From contig VHDF01000006.1 in the NCBI GenBank assembly GCA_016871495.1, positions 30,699 to 94,698 of the forward strand: a stretch of 64,000 nucleotides of DNA, read 5' to 3'. This DNA comes from Verrucomicrobiota bacterium. Its GTDB lineage: Bacteria; Verrucomicrobiota; Verrucomicrobiia; Limisphaerales; VHDF01. This document shows positions 45,893 to 54,484 of this stretch, one piece after another; the first letter of the stretch is position 1, and each line of letters starts with the position of its first letter. Under the pieces are notes generated by a model. That model searched no databases. It was not told the DNA's origin and was given only the letters and a program-made list of their open reading frames with translations. The position numbers and the translations under genes are program-made.

Positions 45893-46690
45893 ATGCCTGA
45901 GCTCGCGGAAGTGGAATATTACCGGCGCCAGTGGGATCCCGGCTTGGGCGGGAGGGTCCTGGGCCTTGAGCTAAGTGTGGCCAAACGTGTCTTCCGCGGG
46001 ATGGACGGGACCCAGTTGGAAGGGGCTTTGAAGGGAAAACGATTGGAACAATCGCACTCCCATGGGAAGCAGATGCTTTTTGGGTTTTCCGGGGGATGCT
46101 GGCTGGGAGTTCATCTGGGAATGACGGGTTCATTGCGCTGTGAATCGCCAGCTTATGCAAGGTGCAAGCACGATCACTTGATGTTGAAGCAGCGCTCGCG
46201 ATCCCTGGTTTTCTCCGATCCGCGTTGCTTTGGCCGGTTGCGCTTTGAGCGAAGTTCGGGATGGCCGGAGTGGTGGTCGCTTCTGCCGCCCGCACCCCAT
46301 AGCGAGGCGTTCTCCTTCCAGTGGGTTTGTGACTTTCTGCGTCGGCGCGCGCGCACTCCACTCAAATCTGCATTGTTGGACCAAGCAGGATTTCCGGGCG
46401 TCGGCAATTGGATGGCCGATGAGATTCTGTGGAGGGCTGGAATGCATCCTCGGACTCAGGCGGCCCGTTTGGGAGAGAAGGAACTGGCGACGCTTTGGAG
46501 GCAGACGCGGAGTGTAAGTTTGGGAGCCTTGAAGCATGTGGCACCCGATTTTTCAGATCCGCCTTCGAGTTGGCTGTTTCGGCACCGCTGGAAGCAAGGT
46601 GGATGCTGTCCGCGCGATGGGAAACCCTTGCAGCGGGACGTGGTGGGAGGCAGGACGACCGTTTGGTGCGAAAGGTGCCAGCCCGGGTGA
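45893..46690 (+). CDS. Fpg/Nei-family DNA glycosylase with an altered zinc finger
   Basis: The ATG at 45893 is required because the mature enzyme uses the N-terminal Pro: MPELAEVEYYRRQW. SHGKQMLF holds the conserved Lys, HLGMTG follows, and QAGFPGVGNWMADEILWRAG is the helix-two-turn-helix. It excises oxidised bases and nicks DNA. The C-terminal zinc finger normally has CxxCG and CxxCQ; here it reads CCPRDGKPL and WCERCQ, so the second Cys is Asp. The 265-residue length is otherwise normal. It is divergent from the kinase gene; the 200-base gap between them holds no gene. Confidence 0.85.
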   Translation: MPELAEVEYYRRQWDPGLGGRVLGLELSVAKRVFRGMDGTQLEGALKGKRLEQSHSHGKQMLFGFSGGCWLGVHLGMTGSLRCESPAYARCKHDHLMLKQRSRSLVFSDPRCFGRLRFERSSGWPEWWSLLPPAPHSEAFSFQWVCDFLRRRARTPLKSALLDQAGFPGVGNWMADEILWRAGMHPRTQAARLGEKELATLWRQTRSVSLGALKHVAPDFSDPPSSWLFRHRWKQGGCCPRDGKPLQRDVVGGRTTVWCERCQPG

Positions 46691-46707
46691 CCCCCCATGC
46701 CGCAGAT

Positions 46708-46815
46708 AAGCCTGGAAACGGCGATTCAGCAGCGTCGAGCTGCGCAAAAGCTTGAACGTCAGAGGCCTGCCGAAAATTGAGGCGGATCCGCAGGGTGATC
46801 CATCGAAACTTGAGA
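46708..46815 (+). repeat. Repeat family B, core fragment
   Basis: GCCTGGAAACGGCGATTCAG, then CGTCGAGCTGCGCAAAAGCT, match the copy at 57857 closely. Both terminal repeats are missing. It abuts repeat family F. Confidence 0.75.
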
Positions 46816-46816
46816 A

Positions 46817-46930
46817 CCGTTTTCCGTCTCGCCCCGCGAGGCACGAGTGGGGAGAGAGCCGGAGAGAGGGGAATGCTCAACCTACCCCTCTCCTCATCCT
46901 CTCCCCGCTCATTCTTCGCAGGGAGAGGAT
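46817..46930 (+). repeat. Repeat family F, copy 2
   Basis: It matches 39754-39858 inverted, with TCGCCCCGCGAGGCACGAGT and CTCCCCGCTCATTCTTCGCA. It lies directly between families B and E, so the gap is a composite of three repeats. Confidence 0.8.
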
Positions 46931-46943
46931 GAAGATTTTCAGG

Positions 46944-47031
46944 CCTGTCCGCGCGCTGCGGCTGGTCTCCGACCCAGCCGCGCTCCCTCGTTCGTCCCGG
47001 CGGGACTGTCCTGCGCCGGCTCCGCCCTGTC
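46944..47031 (+). repeat. Repeat family E, copy 2
   Basis: CTGTCCGCGCGCTGCGGCTG, CAGCCGCGCT and GGCGGGACTGTCCTGC match the inverted copy at 38494-38592. Confidence 0.55.
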
Positions 47032-47074
47032 CGTTCGCTCTATTCCACCGATAACAGTGAAGAACGCATTGTGA

Positions 47075-47114
47075 TCGTAACCTGATTGTCACATTGCTGA
47101 CCTTTGCGTGTCAC
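47075..47114 (+). promoter_or_regulatory. Probable Pho box upstream of the phosphate locus
   Basis: Seven-base units repeat every 11 bases: TCGTAAC (47075), TTGTCAC (47086), CTGACCT (47097) and GTGTCAC (47108), spaced by 4 bases. This fits the PhoB site, built of CTGTCAT-like units with 4-base spacers. It ends 44 bases before the porin start and should turn on the locus at low phosphate. No phoB or phoR gene is in the window. Confidence 0.6.
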
Positions 47115-47158
47115 TCCCTCTCACTAGCTTGCCGGCATTCGGTGCAACTACACGAACC

Positions 47159-48505
47159 ATGAAAACGACAAGAACGAGGATTGCGATGGCCGCGCTGCTG
47201 GCTTCGGCGGGTGCCGCGATACCGGGCGCTCAGGCTCAGTCGGCTGACGCGCTCATCGACAAACTGGTGGAAAAGGGGATCCTGAATTCCAAGGAAGCCC
47301 AAGAACTGCGAGACGAGGCCGACAAGGGATTTACGACGGCCTATTCAGTCAAGTCGGGTCTACCCGACTGGGTGACGGCGTTGAAATTCAACGGGGATAT
47401 GCGCGGCCGATTCGAGGGATTCTACGCCGAGAATCCCGCGAGCGTGGATCGCCATCGCATGCGGTATCGCCTGCGATTCGGTGTCACCGCCAATCTTCAG
47501 AATGACTTCGAGGTGGGTTTCCGCCTCGGATCCGGAGACTTGGATGGAGCGGCGGCGGCGCTGGGATCCGGCCTTGATCCCATTTCAAACAACCAGACTT
47601 TTCAGAATAACGCCTCCAAGAAGGGCATTTTCCTGGATTTGGCTTATGCCAAATGGTCGCCGCTGCACACCCCGGACTGGAGCGGCTCCGTCGCTTTAGG
47701 GAAGATCGAGAATCCTTTCACAACCTCGGACCTCGTCTTCGACAACGATTACACGCCTGAAGGGGTGGCCGTGACTCTGAGTTACAATCTCAGCCAGGAC
47801 CATGTGGCCAAGTGGGCAACAGCCGGCTTTGCCTTGGACGAGCTGAGTGGGAACAGCCAGGATCCGTGGCTGGCGGGAACCCAATTGCGACTGGATTCGA
47901 TGTGGAACAAGCATGTGTCCACGTCCTTCGGTGCCGGCCTGCTGGCGATTCAAAAAGAGCAAAACCTCAAGAACCGGGATGTGCCCAACTCGCAGCGGGG
48001 CAACACCCGCGGGGCGGATGAGGCACCGGTCCACGACTTCAGCTTGGTTTACGCGGACGCGGGCCTGACCTACTCCCTCGAATCTTTCCCGATGTATGAG
48101 GGGCCGTTTCCGATCAGGCTCTCGGGCGACTATCTGCGCAATATCGACGCTGCTGAGGGCAATGAAGGATTCAGTTTAGGGGTGTTGTTTGGGAAGTCGG
48201 GCAAGAAGGGGTTGTGGGATGTTTCCTACACTTACAAATTCCTGGGGGCCGACGCTTGGTATGAGGAATTCACCGACTCGGACACGGGGACCTTTTATCA
48301 GACCGCGCTGCCGAACTCGGCACTGGGAGGGGGCTATGGTGGCGGCACCAATTTGAAAGGGCACGTGGTGAGGATAGCCTATTCCCCGTTCGATTCGTTG
48401 GTATTATCTGCCAAATGGTATGGCATGGAAGCGATCAACGAGTCGCCGGCGGACTCCGAGAGTATGATGCATCGCATTCAGGTGGACGCGGCCTGGAAGT
48501 TCTAG
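47159..48505 (+). CDS. Putative outer-membrane porin of the phosphate locus
   Basis: The ATG at 47159 gives a signal peptide (TRIAMAALLASAGAAIPGAQ, cleavage after AQA). After an N-terminal helix (DALIDKLVEKGILNSKEAQE, as in many putative porins) come alternating beta-strands such as MRGRFEGFYAE, RMRYRLRFGV and FEVGFRLGSGD, and the chain ends VDAAWKF with the C-terminal Phe of outer-membrane barrels. The 448-residue length fits a 16- to 18-strand barrel. Its place before pstS and behind a Pho box suggests phosphate uptake, as with OprP, although the family differs. The stop is TAG. Confidence 0.78.
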   Translation: MKTTRTRIAMAALLASAGAAIPGAQAQSADALIDKLVEKGILNSKEAQELRDEADKGFTTAYSVKSGLPDWVTALKFNGDMRGRFEGFYAENPASVDRHRMRYRLRFGVTANLQNDFEVGFRLGSGDLDGAAAALGSGLDPISNNQTFQNNASKKGIFLDLAYAKWSPLHTPDWSGSVALGKIENPFTTSDLVFDNDYTPEGVAVTLSYNLSQDHVAKWATAGFALDELSGNSQDPWLAGTQLRLDSMWNKHVSTSFGAGLLAIQKEQNLKNRDVPNSQRGNTRGADEAPVHDFSLVYADAGLTYSLESFPMYEGPFPIRLSGDYLRNIDAAEGNEGFSLGVLFGKSGKKGLWDVSYTYKFLGADAWYEEFTDSDTGTFYQTALPNSALGGGYGGGTNLKGHVVRIAYSPFDSLVLSAKWYGMEAINESPADSESMMHRIQVDAAWKF

Positions 48506-48578
48506 GCGATCCGTCGCGAAACCTATTTGGAACACGGGTTCAACAATCACTTATCCATTAATCATCAGGAGACAAAAC

Positions 48579-49418
48579 ATGAAACAGAAGTTCCTCATGG
48601 CGGCAGCGGTCCTGCTGGCGCTTATCCCCGTGCGTGCGGGTAACATCACGGTCAAAGGATCGGACACCTTGGTTATTCTTGCCCAAAAGTGGGCTGAGAC
48701 TTACATGGGGAAGAACCCGGGCACGAAGATCCAGGTTACCGGCGGGGGCACGGGCACTGGATTCGCGGCCTTGCAGAATCAGACCACGGATTTGTGTAAC
48801 GCTTCGCGCAAGATTCGCGCGAAGGAAATCGAGACTTGCATCAAGGCGTTTGGCAAACGTCCGACCGAGTACAAAGTGGCGGTGGACGGCCTTTCCATCT
48901 ATGTCAGCGCTGACAACGCGGTGCAGGAGTTGTCCATGGAGCAGTTGGAAGGAATCTTCACGGGCAAGATCAAGAACTGGAAGGACGTGGGCGGGGCAGA
49001 CGCTCCGATTACGGTGTACAGCCGAGAAAACAGTTCCGGTACTTACGAGTTTTTCAAGGAACACGTTCTCAAGGGCAAAGATTTTGCCTCTTCGGCCCAG
49101 ACCATGCCGGGGACGGCGGCGGTCTTGCAGGCCGTGGCCAAAGACAAGCGTGGCATCGGGTACGGCGGGGCGGCCTACGGGGCGGGTGCCAGGCACTTGA
49201 AGATTAAGAAGGACTCCGGATCGCCCGCCGTGGAACCAACCGAGGAGAGCGTGTTGAGCCAGAAGTATCCGATTTGGCGTTACCTTTACATCTACGTCAA
49301 CCCCGCCCTGGACAAGGGTGAAATCCGTGATTATCTCGGCTGGATTCAGACGGAAGACGGGCAAAAGGTGGTGAAGGACGTGGGGTATTTCCCGCTGCCC
49401 AAGCATTTGAGGAACTGA
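48579..49418 (+). CDS. pstS: Phosphate-binding protein PstS
   Basis: The 279-residue protein has a signal peptide (FLMAAAVLLALIPVRA) and PstS motifs: ITVKGSDTLVILAQKWAE, VTGGGTGTGFAALQNQTTDL and the phosphate loop SRENSSGTYEFFKEHV. It binds phosphate in the periplasm for PstCAB. A clear AGGAGA lies 7-12 bases before the ATG. It is 73 bases after the porin gene, so both may belong to one operon. Confidence 0.92.
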   Translation: MKQKFLMAAAVLLALIPVRAGNITVKGSDTLVILAQKWAETYMGKNPGTKIQVTGGGTGTGFAALQNQTTDLCNASRKIRAKEIETCIKAFGKRPTEYKVAVDGLSIYVSADNAVQELSMEQLEGIFTGKIKNWKDVGGADAPITVYSRENSSGTYEFFKEHVLKGKDFASSAQTMPGTAAVLQAVAKDKRGIGYGGAAYGAGARHLKIKKDSGSPAVEPTEESVLSQKYPIWRYLYIYVNPALDKGEIRDYLGWIQTEDGQKVVKDVGYFPLPKHLRN

Positions 49419-49422
49419 GCGG

Positions 49423-50586
49423 GTGGACGCGAAGCGCACCATTGGATGGATGGGGATTCGGCGCGGCCACCGCGCGAATCTTTGGGAGTGGCTGGCGGAG
49501 AGGGTGATCTTCGGGGTATCCCTTTCGGCGATTGTGATGATCTTTCTGATCTTCCTTTTCGTGATGCGCGAGGGCCTCCCCATCTTCCTGGGGAGCATGA
49601 GCAGCTCGGCGGTCCAGGAGGTCATTCCAGTCGAGCAGATGGACCAGATGCCCAAGGAACAGCTGAGGTCGTACTTGGGGTTGTCTGCCAAGCAGTTCGC
49701 GGAGATGGATCGGGAAACGATGCAGGCGTTGATGGAGGTGAAGGTGGAGCAGCAGAAGGAGATTCCGAACGACAAGGATGCGGCGTTGAACACCACCTCC
49801 TGGCGTTACCTGCTGGGTCCGCATCAATGGACGGGATACGATAAGCCCGAATACATCTGGCAGCCCGTGTCAGGGATTCACAAATATAACATTGTGCCTT
49901 TAGTCCTGGGGAGTTTGAAGGCGACGTGCGTGGCCTTGTTGTTTTCGGTTCCCCTGGCCTTGGCGGCCGCAATTTATGTTTCCCAACTGGCCCGTCCGAC
50001 GATTCGGGAATGGGTCAAACCCTGCATTGAACTGCTGTCGGGCATTCCCTCCGTGGTGCTGGGCTTCTTCGCTTTGTTAGTGATGGCCAGTGTGTTGCAA
50101 GGAGTGCTGGGATATCAATCCCGTCTCAACGCTTTCGTGGCGGGTATGGCCTTGGGGTTGGCAATTATTCCTGTGGTTTTTTCCATCGCGGAGGATGCCC
50201 TGACCAGTGTGCCTCGCAGTTACACGCAGGCGGCGCTAGCCCTGGGAGCGTCGCCGTGGCAGGCCGCCTGGCAGATTGTGCTGCCGGCGGCGATGCCCGG
50301 GGTGTTCGCGGCCGTCGTCCTGGGATTTGGCCGGGCGATTGGGGAAACCATGATTGTGCTGATGGCCAGCGGCAATGCCAGCATCATGTCCTTGAGCCTT
50401 TTCGATTCCACGCGGACGATCACGGCCACGATTGCGGCAGAGCTGGCGGAGACGGTTTTTGGAGGCCACCATTACCGGATTTTGTTCATGATCGGAGCCC
50501 TGCTGTTTGCGGTGACCTTCGTGTCGAATTTTATCGCCGACCTTGTCATTTACCGACTGAAGGCGCGCATGGAGGGGAAGGCATAG
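49423..50586 (+). CDS. pstC: Phosphate ABC transporter permease PstC with a long periplasmic insert
   Basis: The 387-residue protein starts at GTG 4 bases after pstS. The first membrane helix (IFGVSLSAIVMIFLIFLFVM, about 27-46) is followed by an unusually long charged region (about 55-150) with EQMDQMPKEQLRSYLGLSAK, then five further helices of the ABC permease core with EDALTSVPRSYTQAALALGA and ATIAAELAETVFGG. Standard PstC is about 300-320 residues. The extra region would be periplasmic and could contact PstS or the porin. Confidence 0.88.
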   Translation: MDAKRTIGWMGIRRGHRANLWEWLAERVIFGVSLSAIVMIFLIFLFVMREGLPIFLGSMSSSAVQEVIPVEQMDQMPKEQLRSYLGLSAKQFAEMDRETMQALMEVKVEQQKEIPNDKDAALNTTSWRYLLGPHQWTGYDKPEYIWQPVSGIHKYNIVPLVLGSLKATCVALLFSVPLALAAAIYVSQLARPTIREWVKPCIELLSGIPSVVLGFFALLVMASVLQGVLGYQSRLNAFVAGMALGLAIIPVVFSIAEDALTSVPRSYTQAALALGASPWQAAWQIVLPAAMPGVFAAVVLGFGRAIGETMIVLMASGNASIMSLSLFDSTRTITATIAAELAETVFGGHHYRILFMIGALLFAVTFVSNFIADLVIYRLKARMEGKA

Positions 50587-50602
50587 CTTGGGGGGCGAAG
50601 CC

Positions 50603-51553
50603 ATGACGATTCCGAAAGGCGGGAATCCATTTGCCCGGGTGCGGTTCGACTACGCGTCGAACGGGTTCTCGGCGCTGACCGGGCTCGCGACGCTGCTCAT
50701 TGTGGCCATTCTGTTCGTGATCCTGGGCAACATCGCCTATTTCGGCTGGCCCAGCTTGTCCTGGCGCTTTGTGACGGGGGGCACGGAAAAAGACATGTTC
50801 AATGTGGATCACGCGGGCGTGATGCCGATGATTTTTGGCACGGCGGCCCTGGTGATCTTGATGAGCATCGCCGTCGTTCCCGTGGGAGTGATCACGGCTG
50901 TGTATTTGACCGAATACACCCAGAGCAATTCGGTCATGACCCGGGTCATCCGTGGAGCCGTGAACAACCTGGCAGGGGTGCCCTCGATCGTGTTCGGGCT
51001 TTTTGGATTGGGGTTCTTTATCAACTTTGTGGGCCAAAACATGGACGCGATTCTGGGAAAGGCAGACGAGCCAGTCTGGGGGAAGCCGGCGATCCTCTGG
51101 GCCGCGCTGACCCTGGCCATCCTCACGCTGCCCGTGGTCATCGTGGCGACGGAAGAGGCGTTGAAAGCGATTCCAAACGGATTGCGGGAAGCCAGCTTGG
51201 CGCTCGGAGCGACGAAACTGCAGACGGTGATGAAAATCGTCATCCCTCAGGCCCTCCCGGGCATTATGACCGGCAGCATTCTCGCGGTAAGCCGGGGGGC
51301 GGGCGAAGTGGCGCCGATCATGTTCACCGGCGCGGCCTACTACATGGCCGAACTCCCATCCCGCTTGACGGATCAGTTTATGGAATTGGGCTACCATGTT
51401 TTCATTCTGTCCACCCAATCGCCGGATATCGAACGCACGCGTCCGATTTTATATGCCACCGTGGTGGTGTTGCTGGGGCTGACTTTTCTGCTGAATTTTG
51501 TGGCGATCCTGGTTCGGGCGCAGATGCGGCGCAAGCTGCGCTCCTTGTCCTAA
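50603..51553 (+). CDS. pstA: Phosphate ABC transporter permease PstA
   Basis: The ATG at 50603 is preferred over a TTG at 50588. The 316-residue protein has six predicted membrane helices and the PstA motifs [50 protein letters not shown] and [14 protein letters not shown]. It forms the membrane channel with PstC. A ribosome site (GGGGGGCG) precedes the start. Confidence 0.92.
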   Translation: MTIPKGGNPFARVRFDYASNGFSALTGLATLLIVAILFVILGNIAYFGWPSLSWRFVTGGTEKDMFNVDHAGVMPMIFGTAALVILMSIAVVPVGVITAVYLTEYTQSNSVMTRVIRGAVNNLAGVPSIVFGLFGLGFFINFVGQNMDAILGKADEPVWGKPAILWAALTLAILTLPVVIVATEEALKAIPNGLREASLALGATKLQTVMKIVIPQALPGIMTGSILAVSRGAGEVAPIMFTGAAYYMAELPSRLTDQFMELGYHVFILSTQSPDIERTRPILYATVVVLLGLTFLLNFVAILVRAQMRRKLRSLS

Positions 51554-51576
51554 ATCAACGAGATCTTCCGACCCGC

Positions 51577-52395
51577 ATGACTGATTCCATCGTGCCCAAA
51601 AGTCTGGTGCCTCGCGCCGCGGACGGCGCCGCCCCCCCCGCGTCGACGCTCATCGAGACAGAGCGGCTCTCCCTGTATTATGGCTCAACGCAAGCGCTGA
51701 AGGAGATCACCCTCACGATACCGGAGAAGGAGGTGACCGCCTTGATCGGGCCATCCGGGTGCGGGAAATCAACTTTCCTCCGCTGTTTCAACCGGATGAA
51801 TGATTTGATCGACAGCGTGCGCATTGAGGGAAAGGTCTCCATCGGCGGCCAGGACATCCACGCGCCCGAAGTGGACGTGATCGAATTGCGAAAAAAGGTC
51901 GGGATGGTTTTCCAAAAGTCGAATCCATTCCCGAAATCGATTTTCGAGAATATCGCCTATGGACTCAGGCTGGCCGGGGTGCGCACGAAGTCCGAGATTG
52001 AGACTGCGGTGGAGACGAGCTTGCGGGGGGCGGCCCTGTGGGAAGAGGTGAAGGACCGTTTGCACTCCAGCGCGCTGGGTCTGTCCGGCGGTCAGCAGCA
52101 GCGTTTGTGCATTGCGCGCGCCATTGCGATCCGGCCCGAGGTGGTTTTGATGGATGAACCGGCCTCGGCCCTGGATCCCATTGCGACCTCCCGCATCGAG
52201 GAGTTGATTCTGGAGTTGAAGCGTGAGTTTACGATTGTGATTGTCACTCACAACATGCAGCAAGCGGCGCGCATTTCGGATCACACAGCCTTCTTTTATC
52301 TTGGAAAGCTCATCGAATTCGGGACCACTCGGAGGATCTTCACCAATCCGCGCGAGAAACAGACCGAGGATTATGTGACCGGGCGTTTCGGCTGA
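51577..52395 (+). CDS. pstB: Phosphate ABC transporter ATPase PstB
   Basis: The 272-residue ATPase has Walker [10 protein letters not shown] (about residues 61-69), the Q-loop region [20 protein letters not shown] typical of PstB, the signature LSGGQQQR, Walker [14 protein letters not shown] and the switch histidine in [13 protein letters not shown]. It powers phosphate import. It follows pstA by 23 bases. Confidence 0.95.
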   Translation: MTDSIVPKSLVPRAADGAAPPASTLIETERLSLYYGSTQALKEITLTIPEKEVTALIGPSGCGKSTFLRCFNRMNDLIDSVRIEGKVSIGGQDIHAPEVDVIELRKKVGMVFQKSNPFPKSIFENIAYGLRLAGVRTKSEIETAVETSLRGAALWEEVKDRLHSSALGLSGGQQQRLCIARAIAIRPEVVLMDEPASALDPIATSRIEELILELKREFTIVIVTHNMQQAARISDHTAFFYLGKLIEFGTTRRIFTNPREKQTEDYVTGRFG

Positions 52396-52432
52396 GCGAC
52401 GAGGCCGGCGCGGGGAGAAGCGAAGCCATCTT

Positions 52433-53092
52433 ATGACCCATCATTTTGAACAGGAATTGCAAGAGCTCAAGGACCTTCTGCTGGCCATGACGAGCCGCGG
52501 GGCGGCCGCGGTGGGGAACGCCATCAAGGCGCTGGTGGACCGGGACGAGGCCCTGGCGCGCAAAGTGATCGAGGACGACCGCGAGCTCGACAGGCTGGAG
52601 ATTGAGATCGACGACAAGTCCATTTCACTGCTGGCGCAGGCCCCGCTGGCCCGGGATTTGCGCACCGTGACGGTGGCCATGAAGATTTCCCATGATTTGG
52701 AGAGGATAGGGGACGAGGCGACGACGATCGCGCGGCGGTCTCTCGATTTAAATCAAGAGCCCCAGCTCAAACCTTATGTGGACATCCCTCGCATGAGCGA
52801 GCTCGCTTTGGCCATGTTGCACGAAGCCCTCACGGCCTTTGTGACCCTGGACGCCGAGCGAGCGAGGCAGGTGATTCCCCGCGACAAGGAGGTGGACCTT
52901 CTGAACAAGCAATTGCAGCGGGAACTGGCGAGCTACATGGTCGAGCGTCCTGTCACGATCAGCCGCTGTTTGCATTTGATGGTGATCTCCAAGGCCTTGG
53001 AGCGCGTGGCGGACCACGCCAAGAACTTCGCCGAGGAAGTGGTGTATCTGTGCGAAGCCGTGGACATCCGCCATCCGAACGCCCCGCGTTGA
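52433..53092 (+). CDS. phoU: Phosphate signalling protein PhoU
   Basis: The 219-residue protein has the two PhoU helical repeats: MISHDLERIGDEATTIARRS in the first and MVISKALERVADHAKNFAEE in the second, with the conserved E/D-x-x-x-D metal-binding spacing. It links PstB activity to PhoR and represses the Pho regulon at high phosphate. It ends the locus; the DUF1080 gene converges 6 bases away, leaving no room for a terminator. Confidence 0.93.
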   Translation: MTHHFEQELQELKDLLLAMTSRGAAAVGNAIKALVDRDEALARKVIEDDRELDRLEIEIDDKSISLLAQAPLARDLRTVTVAMKISHDLERIGDEATTIARRSLDLNQEPQLKPYVDIPRMSELALAMLHEALTAFVTLDAERARQVIPRDKEVDLLNKQLQRELASYMVERPVTISRCLHLMVISKALERVADHAKNFAEEVVYLCEAVDIRHPNAPR

Positions 53093-53098
53093 CTTGGA

Positions 53099-53893
53099 TC
53101 AATCGGCGAGATCGGTGTTGGCTTCCCTCAAGTCCAGCGGCTTGATCCAAATGTTCCGATAGCGGACATCGTGGCCTTCGGCCTGCAGTTTCAAACCGCC
53201 GGGAACGTCGGTGATCCCTTCGCCGCCCTCCCTGCCACCGTCGAGGCCAGAGTTCGCTCCGCCCCAGACTTTGTGGATGGGGTGATTCACGTGGACTTTC
53301 TTGCCGTTGAAATACACGGTGACGAGAGCCTTTTCGACGCGCTTGCCGTTTTGAAAGCGAGCCGCTCGGAACACGACGTCGTAGGCGTTCCATTTTCCGG
53401 TGCCGAGATAGGCGTCGTAGGGCGATTCTGTTTCATTGATGATGGCCCCCATGCCATGCTTGGTCTTGTCGCCGTCCAGGACCTGAATCTCGTAGCGGTT
53501 TTGCAGATAAACCCCGCTGTTCCCTCCGGGTTTCATGATCAGGAATTCGACATGAAGCCGGAAATCGCGGAATTCTTTCTTGGTGACAATATCGGCGGCT
53601 CCGTACTTGCCGCCTGCCGCGGCGGGGTCATCGGTCATCATGACCGTGCCGGAGTCCACCGGATCCTCGACGATCTTCCACTTGATGGGGAGCGTGGACG
53701 CGAAGCGCGGTCCCATCCAATAAGTCCACTTCTCATCGAGCATTTTTCGCGTGCCGTCGAACAGGATTTCGGCACCAGTCAGAGGTTTGGCACCCACGCC
53801 CATGGCGGCCTCAAGGCGCAGAGGGTCGGGGAGGAGGGTGGCGAGCATGAAAGCAAGGGCCGCGAACCGGCGGGTGGAACGGGAATCGATCAT
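53099..53893 (-). CDS. Secreted DUF1080 (3-keto-disaccharide hydrolase-like) protein
   Basis: The ATG at 53893 gives a signal peptide (RRFAALAFMLATLLPDPLRL). The 264 residues form a concanavalin-like sandwich with the DUF1080 marks FRDFRLHVEFLIMKPGGNSG, VYLQNRYEIQVLDG and GKWNAYDVVFRAARF, ending VRYRNIWIKPLD. Some family members hydrolyse 3-keto-glycosides; here no partner oxidoreductase lies next to it. It is divergent from the mutarotase operon across a repeat-rich gap. Confidence 0.85.
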   Translation of the reverse strand: MIDSRSTRRFAALAFMLATLLPDPLRLEAAMGVGAKPLTGAEILFDGTRKMLDEKWTYWMGPRFASTLPIKWKIVEDPVDSGTVMMTDDPAAAGGKYGAADIVTKKEFRDFRLHVEFLIMKPGGNSGVYLQNRYEIQVLDGDKTKHGMGAIINETESPYDAYLGTGKWNAYDVVFRAARFQNGKRVEKALVTVYFNGKKVHVNHPIHKVWGGANSGLDGGREGGEGITDVPGGLKLQAEGHDVRYRNIWIKPLDLREANTDLAD

Positions 53894-54002
53894 GGGGCGG
53901 AGACTGACGAAATTTGGAATGGGAGGCGAGCTGGAATTTAACCTTAAAACGGCAGTTGAACGTCGTGAAGATTTGCAAAGGCCTGGATGAGAAAGACATG
54001 AC

Positions 54003-54139
54003 GAAGAACGAGGCACTTCCATCCTCTCCACGCGCCTGGTTCCCTTCGTCGCCCCGCAGGCTGGGCAGCCTGCGCTACAGCGGACAGGGCTGTTTGAGTT
54101 ACCACGACTACCCGGTCATCAACAGCCTTTGGATGCACC
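54003..54139 (+). repeat. Repeat family D, copy 2
   Basis: It matches 38280-38411 inverted, with CGCCCCGCAGGCTGGGCAGC and GGACAGGGCTGT, and ends in GGATGCACC like family C. Confidence 0.75.
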
Positions 54140-54484
54140 GGAACACGCCAGATCCCGTTCCGGAAGTGGACCCACTTCGCGGCGCCTCCTCAATCGCACG
54201 CATCCACAGGTTGAGGTGATGCGCGCGGCAGCGCCGGGACGCGGCGTTCACGCCGCTGGAGGGCGTGTCTGCAAAGGGGCATGGCAGGTTCAACGGGCCA
54301 GGTTGCTGCCAGGGCGAAGCATTCACCCAGGGCGGGCTGTGGAGCGGGAGGAGATCGCCGCGGCCGGTGGGCGCGCGCGGAAGCGCCGTGAACGGCGCGC
54401 CCCGACAACGTGCGGATGCACCGCCTGAACCGAGACGGCCTTCTTTCCCATTGCCTTGGCTCGGGCGTTGGTCAAGATCGGCTC
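54140..54484. other. Non-coding gap with GC palindromes
   Basis: No gene is seen. GCGGCGTTCACGCCGC at 54241-54256 and GCGCCGTGAACGGCGC at 54383-54398 are short palindromes with the same core in opposite orientation. The first, with its flank GCGCCGGG, recurs at 59416-59443. The gap ends at the mutarotase signal peptide. Confidence 0.6.
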
